Assembly (NCBI GenBank): GCA_028280845.1
Contig: JANQKZ010000035.1
Location: 1 to 64,000 of the forward strand
Direction: 5' to 3'
Source: Opitutales bacterium
GTDB lineage: Bacteria > Verrucomicrobiota > Verrucomicrobiia > Opitutales > JABSRG01
Length of the DNA stretch: 64,000 nt
Each line of letters starts with the position of its first letter. Position 1 is the first letter of the stretch. Below are positions 1-8,605 of the stretch, in pieces. The notes beneath the pieces are model-generated. The model saw only the letters and a list, made by a program, of their open reading frames with translations, was not told the origin of the DNA and did no database searches. A program made the translations under genes and the position numbers.

Positions 1-846
1 ATCGTGTCCGCTACGGGCCGCACGGATCTGGGTATCCTCGGATTGGGAGGGTATGAGAATTTCATTCAAACCGATGCGTCCATCAACCTGGGCAATTCCG
101 GCGGAGCGTTGGTCGACGCTGACGGACGTTTGATTGGGATCAACACGGCCATCATTTCCCGGACCGGGGGTAACATCGGTTTGGGTTTTGCTATTCCCTC
201 TAACCTCGCCCGGAACGTGATGGATAACCTCATCGAAAATGGAACCGTGGAGCGCGGATTTCTTGGTGTTCTGCCGGGTAATCTCACTCCGGATCTGGCC
301 GAGTCCTTTGGCATGGAAAACGCCGAAGGAGCGATTGTGAATCAGGTGAGCGAGGGCATGCCCGCGGATCGTGCAGGCATTCAACATGGTGACGTCATTA
401 CCAAGGTAGATGGACGAACCATCCGCTCTGCCGCGGATTTGCGCCTTCGGATTTCCCAGACGCCTCCGGGTACCCCTGTTGATCTGGAGGTGGTCCGCGA
501 TGGCGATATGATAACCATCCCCGTTGTCCTGGGTAATCTGGAAACCGGTATGGCAACCCTGCTTCCTGATTCCCCTCTGGAAGGCGTGACATTCGAAACG
601 GTGTCAGATGCGCTCCGTGAAGAATTTGATATTCCAGCTGAGGTGAATGGCCTGGTGGTATCGGACGTAACCGGCCGGTCGCCCTACAACGATGTGCTGG
701 TTGCTGGGATGATCCTGGTCGAGGTAAACGGGCAACCGGTTACCAGCATGAGCGCATTGAACGATGCCTTAGATCGCCGCGTGAACCGGGTGTATACCTG
801 GGATCGCGGGGTGTATGGCTACATCGCCCTCACCGTCGAAGAATAG
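1..846 (+). CDS. HtrA/DegP-type periplasmic serine protease, C-terminal part (5' end outside window)
   Basis: The reading frame is open from base 1, so the start and the catalytic His and Asp lie before the window. The visible 281 residues begin in the IVSATGR segment that precedes the active-site loop of the trypsin-like domain. The catalytic serine motif GNSGGAL follows at about residues 30-36, then GINTAI and GLGFAIPS, all typical of the S1C family. Two PDZ-like regions follow, one with GFLGV and [13 protein letters not shown] and a more divergent second one ending the protein. Members of this family degrade or chaperone misfolded envelope proteins. The gene ends 198 bp before the convergent pyrE. 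Family assignment is firm; which paralog (DegP, DegQ or DegS type) cannot be told without the N-terminus. Confidence 0.93.
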   Translation: MVSATGRTDLGILGLGGYENFIQTDASINLGNSGGALVDADGRLIGINTAIISRTGGNIGLGFAIPSNLARNVMDNLIENGTVERGFLGVLPGNLTPDLAESFGMENAEGAIVNQVSEGMPADRAGIQHGDVITKVDGRTIRSAADLRLRISQTPPGTPVDLEVVRDGDMITIPVVLGNLETGMATLLPDSPLEGVTFETVSDALREEFDIPAEVNGLVVSDVTGRSPYNDVLVAGMILVEVNGQPVTSMSALNDALDRRVNRVYTWDRGVYGYIALTVEE

Positions 847-1044
847 GGAAACCGATTGGACGGTGGGATTGAGAGCTTTGTGCTAGGCCTTTAATCAATC
901 TCGACCTTGAGTCCATATGCGAAGTTTTCCTTCGCCGATCCCGATATTCAGGCCTGGTTAAACGCTTCCCGTCAGCGCTTAAGCGTGTTCCCGAACTCAA
1001 ATCTCAGATTTAAAATTTTAAATAATTGATGGCCTGGCGGGTCA

Positions 1045-1611
1045 TCAACTCCCGGGTTTCTCGACCGGAAGGGCGGCCAGCGCCTCGGGAAGATCGTCGG
1101 GGGCATAGGTTGGAAAACTCATTTGGACCAGGGTCGTCAGGGGAACGTCAAAGGTAGTCTTTCCTTCACTACGGTCGACCAGGACGGCGACTCCTACGGT
1201 ATTGGCCTGCTTGTCTTTCACAATCTGAAGTGCTTCGCGGACCCGACCGCCCCGGGTGATGACATCTTCCACAATAAGGATGGGTTCCTCGGGGGCCATC
1301 TTGAAGCCGCGTCGCAAAGTGAGCCGGTCCTCCACTTTTTCGACAAAGATAAACCGTTTGCCCAACTGCCGGGCGACTTCTTGCCCGATGACGAGTCCTC
1401 CCATGGCGGGGGCCAGGACGGTCGTGCAGTGTTTACTTTTTTCGGGTAGTTTCTCGATCAGGAGTTCTGCCAGTCGGGTGACCTTGTCCATGTATTGGCA
1501 GACCTGCGCGCACTGGAAAAAGTGCCCGCTGTGTAGTCCGCTTCTCAATACAAAGTGGCCGGTCAGGAGAGCTTGGCTTTCCTTGAATATAGAAATGGCT
1601 TCGTCTTCCAT
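1045..1611 (-). CDS. pyrE: Orotate phosphoribosyltransferase
   Basis: This cytoplasmic enzyme joins orotate to PRPP to give OMP in de novo pyrimidine synthesis. The 188-residue product has the PRPP-binding motif IVEDVITRGG (residues 113-122), the substrate-loop segment LTLRRGF near residues 98-103, and LAPAMGGLVIG near 67-76. Length fits the short PyrE class. ATG at 1611 is the only good start. It is divergent from lptF, and the 110-bp gap between them is largely filled by a degenerate TAGTGTCT repeat, so both promoters must lie in or beside that repeat. No pyrimidine-synthesis neighbour is visible. Confidence 0.93.
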   Translation of the reverse strand: MEDEAISIFKESQALLTGHFVLRSGLHSGHFFQCAQVCQYMDKVTRLAELLIEKLPEKSKHCTTVLAPAMGGLVIGQEVARQLGKRFIFVEKVEDRLTLRRGFKMAPEEPILIVEDVITRGGRVREALQIVKDKQANTVGVAVLVDRSEGKTTFDVPLTTLVQMSFPTYAPDDLPEALAALPVEKPGS

Positions 1612-1618
1612 GGGAAGA

Positions 1619-1692
1619 GTGTCTGGTGTCCGGGGTCCGGTGTCTAGTGTTTTGTCGGTTCACCAGCCACTTGTCATTAGACACTTGTCACT
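1619..1692. repeat. Degenerate TAGTGTCT repeat island with inverted copy
   Basis: Between divergent pyrE and lptF the sequence cycles through GTGTCTGG, GTGTCCGG, GGTGTCTAGTG and then an inverted copy CATTAGACAC. The direct and inverted copies can pair imperfectly. The same words recur at 17204-17242, 26388-26411 and 45271-45367. Confidence 0.6.
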
Positions 1693-1721
1693 CCCGGTGA
1701 TTTGTTAGGGAATCACGGGGT

Positions 1722-2861
1722 ATGACACGTCTGCAACGCTACCTGTTTAAGGAGGTTTTCATGGCCTGCTCCATGGCAGTGGTGTTGTTTGTTTTTATTT
1801 TGCTGGCGGCGAATGTGTTGAGCGACCTGGCGGGGCTTCTGGCCTCCGGTCGACTGTCCTTTGGCATTTTTTCACAGCTGATTCTACTGCTCATCCCTTT
1901 TGTTGCGGCCTACGCTTTGCCCTTGGGTATGTTGTCCGGAATCATGATCGCTTTTGGGCGATTGACCTCCAGCCAGGAATTGACTGCGATGCGGTCGTCT
2001 GGCCTGAGCCTCTATTATCTGGCCGCTCCCGTGTTCTTCCTGGCCGGATTGGGAGTGATACTTTCGCTGGCTTTTAACTATTATTATACTCCGGTTACCC
2101 GCACCCAATATAAAGCCCTGAAGGCCAAAGTTGTTCAGAACAACCCGCTGACTTTTCTTCAACCTAAAACCTTTATTAAAGACTTTCCCGGATTTGTGCT
2201 TTATGCGAGCGAGCGAGATGGAACGAGCCTGAAAGACTTCTGGATCTGGGAACTGGACGACGAGAATCGCGTGCGCATGTTCGTTCGAGCCGAGGAGGGG
2301 CGTTTGGAGTATCTGGAGGCGGAGGCAGCGATGGTTCTACGCCTTCTGAACGGGACCGGCGAGCGCCGAGATCCAGAGGATCCGGAAAACTTATCTGACC
2401 CGAGTAACCCGACCCTGTTTTTCAGGGAGCTTCCCATTCGTCTGTCATTGGAGAAGATCCTGGGTCGATCCACGCCTCGGATTAAATTGAGCCAGATGAA
2501 TATTAACCAGTTGATGGGAGAGTGGAATCGATTGCGGACGATTCCAGATCCGGATCCGCAGCAACAAACCCAACTCTTGCGGACCAAGATACAAATTCAA
2601 AGCAACACGGCGATGGGGATGGCAGTTCTATCGCTTTCTTTAGTGGCGCTACCTCTGGCAATCCAGGTGGGACGAAAAGAAACCTATGCCAACTTTGTTT
2701 TGGCCCTGATTCTGGCCCTGACGTATTACTTTATGATGATTATTGTCTCTTGGCTGGAAGGCAAACCGCACTTGCGCCCTGACCTTTTGGTATGGATTCC
2801 CAACCTGATTTTTCAATCCATGGGACTCTTCATGCTTTCCCGGGCAAATGATCATCGGTGA
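1722..2861 (+). CDS. lptF: LptF/LptG-type permease (YjgP/YjgQ family)
   Basis: This is an inner-membrane subunit of the LptB2FG ABC transporter that extracts lipopolysaccharide from the inner membrane. The 379-residue protein starts RLQRYLFKEV, the typical N-terminus of the family, and has transmembrane segments near residues 13-33, 50-75 and 95-120. A soluble periplasmic domain of about 170 residues comes next, then a final block of hydrophobic segments from about residue 290. No second permease lies next to it, so the partner must be encoded elsewhere. LptF is preferred to LptG on overall impression only. The gene is convergent with the flavodoxin gene and shares a hairpin terminator with it. 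Confidence 0.88.
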   Translation: MTRLQRYLFKEVFMACSMAVVLFVFILLAANVLSDLAGLLASGRLSFGIFSQLILLLIPFVAAYALPLGMLSGIMIAFGRLTSSQELTAMRSSGLSLYYLAAPVFFLAGLGVILSLAFNYYYTPVTRTQYKALKAKVVQNNPLTFLQPKTFIKDFPGFVLYASERDGTSLKDFWIWELDDENRVRMFVRAEEGRLEYLEAEAAMVLRLLNGTGERRDPEDPENLSDPSNPTLFFRELPIRLSLEKILGRSTPRIKLSQMNINQLMGEWNRLRTIPDPDPQQQTQLLRTKIQIQSNTAMGMAVLSLSLVALPLAIQVGRKETYANFVLALILALTYYFMMIIVSWLEGKPHLRPDLLVWIPNLIFQSMGLFMLSRANDHR

Positions 2862-2955
2862 GTTTTTGAATGTGGATTTGCGGAGGGCCCGCGCTCTTGA
2901 ATCGGCACAGTCGCAGTTCACGACGACCACGCGTGATCGTAAACGGACGGAAGAG

Positions 2956-2980
2956 AAGCCGGTTCTCCATGGACCGGCTT
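2956..2980. terminator. Hairpin between convergent lptF and flavodoxin genes
   Basis: Perfect 8-bp stem AAGCCGGT (2956-2963) and ACCGGCTT (2973-2980) with a 9-nt loop, about 95 bp after lptF and 18 bp after the flavodoxin stop on the other strand. T-runs are weak, so it is a probable bidirectional terminator rather than a strong one. Confidence 0.5.
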
Positions 2981-2998
2981 TGGAAAAACTGAAACTAC

Positions 2999-3457
2999 TT
3001 ACTGGGCGGGAGCGAGCAGCTTGAATAGCTCATCGGCCCACTCTTCGTATGCTTCGTCAAAGTCGACGTCACATTCTTTGCGAGTGAGGATATTTTTAGC
3101 CCCGTTGCGCGCCAGGGCTTCGTCAATCTTACGGCCACAACCGCAAAAATCATCGTAGCCTGTGTCTCCCAGGGCGCAAATGGTGTATTCGAGGTTGTCG
3201 AGACCGGTTACTTCGTCGTTCCAGAGCGATTCGCAAAAGTCAGTAGCTTCGTCGGGGGGGTCTCCTTCACCCCAGGTGGAAATGACGATGGCGACCCGCT
3301 CTGCATCTTTCAGGTTTTCGGCGGGGAAGTTGAACACGTTTTCCACACGCGATTCGATTCCCAGCTCTTGGGCGCGGGCGTGGGTGCGTTCGGCCAAATC
3401 TTCGGCATTCCCGGTTTCGGTGCCGTAAAGGATGAGGAGTGGTTTAGGGTCTAACAT
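2999..3457 (-). CDS. Flavodoxin / FMN-binding MioC-like protein
   Basis: This is a small cytoplasmic FMN electron carrier. The 152-residue protein has the FMN phosphate loop YGTETGNAEDLAE (about residues 11-23), the STWGEGDPPD segment (about 60-69) and the CALGDTGYDDFCGCGRKID segment (about 92-110), in the order found in flavodoxins and in the FMN domain of sulfite reductase. It stands alone, with no reductase partner next to it. On the upstream side it faces smc across a 320-bp gap. The exact redox partner cannot be told from sequence. Confidence 0.88.
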   Translation of the reverse strand: MLDPKPLLILYGTETGNAEDLAERTHARAQELGIESRVENVFNFPAENLKDAERVAIVISTWGEGDPPDEATDFCESLWNDEVTGLDNLEYTICALGDTGYDDFCGCGRKIDEALARNGAKNILTRKECDVDFDEAYEEWADELFKLLAPAQ

Positions 3458-3777
3458 AATTAGCTGCGTTAAAATTTTAAGAAGTTAATAACAGGAAATC
3501 TTAAGCATGTTTCAAGCCGCTTTTATGGGAAAATAGACAGGCTCCACAATTCTTAAAGGTCGTGTGAAGCGGTGCTAATATCCCCCGGGGTGTGGGACAG
3601 GGAGGTTGGGCGCTGAGGAGGATTTCGGACTTATTCACAAAATACTCGCAAGGCGGACTTTATCATTGCTCAAGGGTGGGCGTGCATTTGTAGTTTTTCG
3701 TTTTTCCAGGAAGAACTCCCCGGGAGGCCTATCGAGGTTTATGCAACCATCAACCGCCTGGACCTTCCCACAGTCCT
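3458..3777. other. Intergenic region between divergent flavodoxin and smc genes
   Basis: This 320-bp stretch must carry both promoters. It contains the 12-bp palindrome TTAAAATTTTAA (3469-3480) just upstream of the flavodoxin start; the same 12-mer occurs at 1010-1021. No convincing -35/-10 pair, RNA gene or coding region was found. Confidence 0.4.
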
Positions 3778-6700
3778 ATGTACCTCGCAGAAGTTGTCAT
3801 TAACGGTTTCAAAAGCTTCGCTGACCGTACCCGCTTAGATTTACAGCCTGGAGTGATCGCAATCGTCGGTCCGAATGGGTGTGGAAAAAGTAACATCGCC
3901 GATGCGATCCGATGGGTATTGGGGGAACAGAGCGCCAAGGCGTTGCGCGGAGGAAAGATGCAGGATGTGATTTTTGAAGGAGCGGACAACCGGAAGCCGC
4001 TCAATCTTTGTCAGGTGACCTTGAAGTTTACAGACTGCGAGGAACAGTTGGGGACTGCCTATAATGAAGTGGAAATTGGGCGGCGGGTGTCGCGGGATGG
4101 GCAGAGTGACTATCTGTTGAACGGCAAGGTATGCCGGCTAAAGGACATTCAGCGCCTATTTATGGATACCGGAGTAGGTCGAGTGAGCTACTCATTCCTT
4201 GTCCAGGGGCAGATCGATCAGATATTATCGACCAATCCGGCGGATCGTCGGGTAATATTTGAGGAGGCCGCCGGCATTACCCGCTACAAAGCCCAGCGGC
4301 GGGAGACGATGAATAAGCTGGCGCTGGTGGAAACCAACCTGGCACGGGTTACCGATGTGATCGAAGAAGTAGCCCGGCAAATTGGTTCACTGAAACGACA
4401 GGCGAGCAAAGCGATTCGCTATAAACGTATTAAACATCGCTTAACTCATCTGGAACTGGCTCTACTTTCTCACAAAAACAGCGCTTTCCAGGAGGAGATT
4501 GATACATTGACCAGAAAACAGTCGGGACTCAGCAAGGCCCTGGAAAAGTTCCGGAGCGAGACTTTGGAAGGAGAGGCGAAGCTGGAGTCGGTTCGGACTT
4601 CCCGGCAAGTCCTCTACGAACGTATGCAGGCCGCGCAGCAGAAGGTCTACAACCTGCGCTCGGAAAAAGAGAACGCCGAAAATAAGATGGAGTTCGCGGT
4701 GCTCCGGCGTGACGACCTGGAGGCGAGGATTGTCGAAATTGAGGAGGAGCTGGCGACCTTGGAGTCTCAGCGACAAAACCTCGCGAAGCAGGCCGCGGAT
4801 GACACCCAGGTCAAGCAGATGCAATTGGATCTGGTCGGTTCCGGCGATGAAATATTTCAGGAGAAGAACCAGGAGCTATTCGAAGCCCAGGAACGTCTGA
4901 ATCGGGCGGAAAATACGTTGCAGGACCGCAAACAGCAACGGGTGCAGGAAGACAGCAACCTGACCCGGTTGCGCTCCAGTCTGACGTCGCTTGAAGTGGA
5001 CCTGAAGACTTACCAGGTAAAACACGGAGGACTGAAGGATTTTTTCCAGGAGTTGTTAAACAAACGGGCTGAGCTGGAAAAACAACTGACCGACATCCAG
5101 ACCACTTATGGCCAGCGGAAAGGGGATCATGACGCCCAGGATTCGATGATGGTGAAGTGTCGGGAAGCGGCCGAGTCTCTGCAGGAAGCATTTCGTGGGG
5201 CCCAGGTCGAGATCCAGGATTGGGACCGGCAGATTGCACGCAAATCCGCTCACCTCCAAGTGCTGGAAAATTTGAATGCCAACTTCGAGGGGTTTGGCGA
5301 GGGGACCCGGGCTATTCTTCAGAATAAGCTCGGGGATGTGCTGCCGGAGGATAAGCGGGAGTTGTTTACGGAAACACTGGAGGTGGATGAGGCCTACACC
5401 GGGGCGATCGAAGGCCTCCTGGGCGCAGCTAAAGATGCTATCGTGGTTCAGGATATGGACTCGGCGGAGGCTGTGCTCGATGCATTGAGTGGCGGGAAAG
5501 TGGGGCGTGCCTGCCTGCGCATCCCTCTGCCAGAAGGACACCAGGAGAAGCAGGCATCGGATAATTCGGGAATCTCCCTGCCGGAAGGGTTTCATCGGGC
5601 CAGTGACCTGATTCAGGTCAAATCCAAATCGCTCGAAGCGGCGGCCAGCCATCTCTTTCATGCCTGCTATGTGGTGGACTCCCTGGAGTCCTTTTTCCAG
5701 TTCTGGAAGGTGAATCCATCGTTTTCATTTTACCGGGTAGCGACGCAGGAGGGTACCCTGGTTGACTTTAACGGGCTTGTTTTCGGTGGGTACACTGCTG
5801 GACGTCAGGATAGTTTCCTCCAACGCCAGAATGAAATCCGTACCTTGAAAGAAGAACTGGAAGCCGATCAGGAAGCGATGGGAAAGCTTCGCGAACAGGC
5901 GGAGGGGCTCCAGAACGAAATGAATGATGGGGAGGCTGCTCTCGAGCAGGCCCGCCAGCGTCAGGTGGAAATCGGCCGCGAATTATCAACCCTGGAAGCC
6001 CAGGAAAAGGGAGTTCAGGAAAATCTATTTCAGAACGAGGCCCAGCAATCCTCCACCCAGCAGCAAATTGAGGCCCTGGAGGCCTCGCACGCGATGAGTG
6101 AGAAACGCCTGGAAGCCGCACGCGAAGATTTGGAGCGAGCTGAGGCCGGTATCGAGTCGATAGAACAATCCATCCAGGATGGGGAAACCCAGCTCCAGAA
6201 ATTACGAGAAGAACGGGATGCCCGGCGTGAAGGCCTGGCCGACGTGCGTTTCCAGTTAGCCGAAAAGAAACAACGCCTTGAAGCCATCGACCGCAACCTG
6301 GCGGCCCTGGAAGAAAAGAGTAGCGAGATTCATGACCTGGTTGTACGCCGCCAACAGGAAATCGTAGGGCTTCGAGACCAGGTGGAAGAACGTCAGGCGG
6401 AAGAGGCCGAAGAGCGAGTTCGTGCCGAGCAGGTTGCAGTGACCTTAACATCGACCATGGAGGCCCTGGAAAAGGATCGATTGGCCTTTGAGAAAGTAGA
6501 ATCCGAAGTCAAAAACCTGGAAAAAGATCTGGCCGCGACCCGTGAATCCGAACGGCAACAGGAAACGGCGGTCAACCGCTTCGAAGTGAAGCTGACCGAG
6601 TTACGTTCGCAACAGGGGTTCCTCCTGAGTCGGATCGATGAGGAGTACCACGTAGAGATTGAGTCAATTGATTGGAAACAAGAGCTGTGGAGGGCAGATG

Positions 6701-7515
6701 AGGAGTTTGAGAAGCGCGTGGACCTGGATGCGCTGGAAGAAGGCGAAGAACTCCAGGCAAAGCCGAAAAAGCCGCGGGGTGAACCGACCGAGGAAGACCT
6801 GGCGGCCTTAGGTCAGACCGATTGGGAAGCGATCGACCAGGAGGTGCGCTCCTTGAAGGATCGGATTCAGTCGATGGGTCCGGTTAACCTTGTGGCGATC
6901 GAGGAATATGCCGACCTCTCCCAACGCTATCAGTTTCTTAAGGAACAAAGCGATGATTTGTGGAACTCGAAGAACAAGTTGATTGCAGCGATCGATGAGA
7001 TCAACCAGATCTCTCAGGAGTTGTTCCGCGATACCTTTGAGCAAGTCACCAACAACTTTAAATATACCTATGATCAGCTCACCGGAGGTGGGTTTGCCGA
7101 CCTCAACCTGGTGGACAATGAGGATGTCCTGGACAGCGGAATCGAAATCGTGGCGAGGCCTCCGGGCACGAAGTTGAAATCGATCTCCCTCCTGTCCGGG
7201 GGGCAGAAAACCATGACTGCAGTGGCCCTGCTCTTTGCGATTTACATGGTGAAGCCGAGTCCTTTCTGTGTGCTGGATGAATTGGATGCCCCGCTGGATG
7301 ATGCCAATATTGGCCGGTTCACTGAGATGTTAAAGCGATTCACGGAGTACTCGCAGTTCCTCATCATTACCCACAACAAGCGGACCATTGCCGCAGCCAA
7401 TTCCATCTTTGGGGTGACTATGCCGGAAAAGGGAGTATCCCGGCTTATTTCCATGCGCTTTGACCACGAGAAAGGGAAGGCGGAGGAAGTTCAGGAAGCA
7501 GTGGTTAGTTCATAA
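3778..7515 (+). CDS. smc: Chromosome segregation protein SMC
   Basis: This is the condensin-like ATPase that compacts and segregates the chromosome. The 1245-residue protein has Walker A GPNGCGKS at residues 31-38. Two long coiled-coil arms flank a hinge at about residues 500-680. The ABC signature LLSGGQ lies near 1138-1143, and Walker B CVLDELDAPLDD near 1164. The Q-loop region has VQGQIDQIL. It is somewhat longer than Bacillus SMC (about 1190 aa), partly from a charged insertion around residues 985-1015 (EEGEELQAKPKKP and following) just before the C-terminal head. The start is at an ATG without a clear Shine-Dalgarno; the next residues YLAEVVINGFKSF match the conserved SMC N-terminus, which fixes it. 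ScpA and ScpB genes are not in the window. Confidence 0.96.
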   Translation: MYLAEVVINGFKSFADRTRLDLQPGVIAIVGPNGCGKSNIADAIRWVLGEQSAKALRGGKMQDVIFEGADNRKPLNLCQVTLKFTDCEEQLGTAYNEVEIGRRVSRDGQSDYLLNGKVCRLKDIQRLFMDTGVGRVSYSFLVQGQIDQILSTNPADRRVIFEEAAGITRYKAQRRETMNKLALVETNLARVTDVIEEVARQIGSLKRQASKAIRYKRIKHRLTHLELALLSHKNSAFQEEIDTLTRKQSGLSKALEKFRSETLEGEAKLESVRTSRQVLYERMQAAQQKVYNLRSEKENAENKMEFAVLRRDDLEARIVEIEEELATLESQRQNLAKQAADDTQVKQMQLDLVGSGDEIFQEKNQELFEAQERLNRAENTLQDRKQQRVQEDSNLTRLRSSLTSLEVDLKTYQVKHGGLKDFFQELLNKRAELEKQLTDIQTTYGQRKGDHDAQDSMMVKCREAAESLQEAFRGAQVEIQDWDRQIARKSAHLQVLENLNANFEGFGEGTRAILQNKLGDVLPEDKRELFTETLEVDEAYTGAIEGLLGAAKDAIVVQDMDSAEAVLDALSGGKVGRACLRIPLPEGHQEKQASDNSGISLPEGFHRASDLIQVKSKSLEAAASHLFHACYVVDSLESFFQFWKVNPSFSFYRVATQEGTLVDFNGLVFGGYTAGRQDSFLQRQNEIRTLKEELEADQEAMGKLREQAEGLQNEMNDGEAALEQARQRQVEIGRELSTLEAQEKGVQENLFQNEAQQSSTQQQIEALEASHAMSEKRLEAAREDLERAEAGIESIEQSIQDGETQLQKLREERDARREGLADVRFQLAEKKQRLEAIDRNLAALEEKSSEIHDLVVRRQQEIVGLRDQVEERQAEEAEERVRAEQVAVTLTSTMEALEKDRLAFEKVESEVKNLEKDLAATRESERQQETAVNRFEVKLTELRSQQGFLLSRIDEEYHVEIESIDWKQELWRADEEFEKRVDLDALEEGEELQAKPKKPRGEPTEEDLAALGQTDWEAIDQEVRSLKDRIQSMGPVNLVAIEEYADLSQRYQFLKEQSDDLWNSKNKLIAAIDEINQISQELFRDTFEQVTNNFKYTYDQLTGGGFADLNLVDNEDVLDSGIEIVARPPGTKLKSISLLSGGQKTMTAVALLFAIYMVKPSPFCVLDELDAPLDDANIGRFTEMLKRFTEYSQFLIITHNKRTIAAANSIFGVTMPEKGVSRLISMRFDHEKGKAEEVQEAVVSS

Positions 7516-7722
7516 TCCCTCATGCTAAATGGTCAGTACTTATGGAAAAGGAGATGCAGGAAGCAGGTTTATTTGTCGCCCCGCAAGACTCAAAGGCGGA
7601 TGCATTGATGAATGCCGATGGAGCGCAATTTCCACTTCCCTGCAGAGGATCCAATTAAGGGGTTAGATGAACATCTGAAACTGGAATTACTGCGATGCCG
7701 TTTCTAAGATTACTTTCATACT

Positions 7723-8208
7723 GTGGCTGAATTATTAATACGCGAGTCGACCCGGGGAGATATCCCTTTGATCCTACAATTTATCATGGATTTGGCGACC
7801 TATGAGAAGGAGCCGGAATCTGCGGTGGCGACCTCCACCTTGATCGAGGAGCACCTTTTCGGAGACCACCCCAAGGCCTATTGTATCCTGGCTTTCCTCA
7901 ATGGGGTGCCGGCCGGGTTTGCCCTCTATTTTTTCAATTTCTCTACTTGGTTGGGAAAACCGGGGCTCTATCTGGAAGACCTGTTTGTGAAACCGGAAAT
8001 GCGGAAACACGGGGTGGGGAAAGCCCTGTTGAGGCGCCTGGCCCAGATCGCGGTAGAGGCCGATTGCGGACGAATGGAATGGGCCGCGCTCGATTGGAAC
8101 CGTTTGGCTATCGACTTTTACCTCAATATCGGGGCTCAGGCCATGGAGGAGTGGACCACGTATCGCCTGACCAGGGAGGGTATCCGGAAGCTGGCGGGTT
8201 CGGATTAA
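7723..8208 (+). CDS. GNAT-family N-acetyltransferase (diamine acetyltransferase-like)
   Basis: This enzyme probably transfers an acetyl group from acetyl-CoA to an amine. The 161-residue protein covers a whole GNAT domain. The strand with LYLEDLFVKPEMRKHGVGKALL holds the acetyl-CoA pyrophosphate loop (R-K-H-G-V-G-K-A), and WNRLAIDFYLNIGA is the usual motif B region. The LYLEDLFV phrase and overall length resemble spermidine/spermine and thialysine acetyltransferases, but substrate is inference. The start is GTG at 7723, since no in-frame ATG precedes the conserved RESTRGD beginning. A GC-rich noncoding stretch follows. Confidence 0.85.
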   Translation: MAELLIRESTRGDIPLILQFIMDLATYEKEPESAVATSTLIEEHLFGDHPKAYCILAFLNGVPAGFALYFFNFSTWLGKPGLYLEDLFVKPEMRKHGVGKALLRRLAQIAVEADCGRMEWAALDWNRLAIDFYLNIGAQAMEEWTTYRLTREGIRKLAGSD

Positions 8209-8261
8209 AGGTGGCATTGTTTTCAGCCGCGCGCAACCGTCGTCGCCTGCGGCGATGCCGA

Positions 8262-8372
8262 ATCAAGGGCGTGGGCCCGGGCTTGGCTATTACTGCGGCG
8301 GCGGCCTGCACGGCAGGTCCGGGCCTCCTCGCACTTTGTCAGGATATGCCTCGGACTGCCCCGACCCTTGAT
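8262..8372. repeat. GC-rich inverted-repeat element, possible structured RNA or mobile remnant
   Basis: ATCAAGGG (8262-8269) is matched by CCCTTGAT (8365-8372), with 12 of 15 bases pairing if the arms are extended. Inside lie GGCCCGG (8274-8280) paired to CCGGGCC (8319-8325) and an apical CCTGC/GCAGG hairpin. The stretch is much richer in GC than its surroundings and has no convincing coding frame. It sits in the 397-bp gap after the acetyltransferase gene. Confidence 0.45.
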
Positions 8373-8402
8373 CTTTTATGAAATGATCGCTTTATTTCAC
8401 TC

Positions 8403-8540
8403 ATGCGCTGCCTTACAGGTTTAATACCTCTGAATAGCGAGACGGTTTCCCTGTCCATCAAACCTGAACCTCCTGCCACCCCCCTGTTCGGAGGATTCCT
8501 GACCTCTGGTGTAATCTGGTGGTGGAAACGTCAGGCCTGA
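8403..8540 (+). pseudogene. Remnant or mini-ORF ending in a PEP-CTERM sorting signal
   Basis: A 45-residue frame ends with PEPPATPLFGGFLTSGVIWWWKRQ: a Pro-Glu-Pro motif, a hydrophobic helix and a short basic tail. That is the complete tripartite PEP-CTERM signal recognised by exosortase. The 20 residues before it (ending SETVSLSIK) look like the final beta-strand of a PEP-CTERM protein. There is no signal peptide, and an in-frame stop lies just upstream at 8379. The simplest reading is the surviving 3' end of a decayed surface-protein gene; a free-standing tail is less likely. A complete PEP-CTERM protein occurs at 18481. Confidence 0.55.
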
Positions 8541-8605
8541 TCGGGGGCAGATGCAACCGGTGGTTTGGATTTATGCGTGTTGCGTGGCCCTGGTGAAATG
8601 AGTTT

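Noticed and set aside
2848-3024. 58-codon frame after lptF (MIIGEFLNVDLRRARALES...)
   Set aside because: It overlaps the lptF stop, contains the terminator hairpin at 2956-2980 and runs into the flavodoxin gene, so it is unlikely to be coding.
3606-3803. 65-codon frame just before smc
   Set aside because: It overlaps the smc start in another frame and has no domain or ribosome binding site.
7542-7658. 38-codon frame MEKEMQEAGLFVAPQ between smc and the acetyltransferase gene
   Set aside because: Protein-like, but no family is recognised and there is no clear Shine-Dalgarno; could be a remnant.
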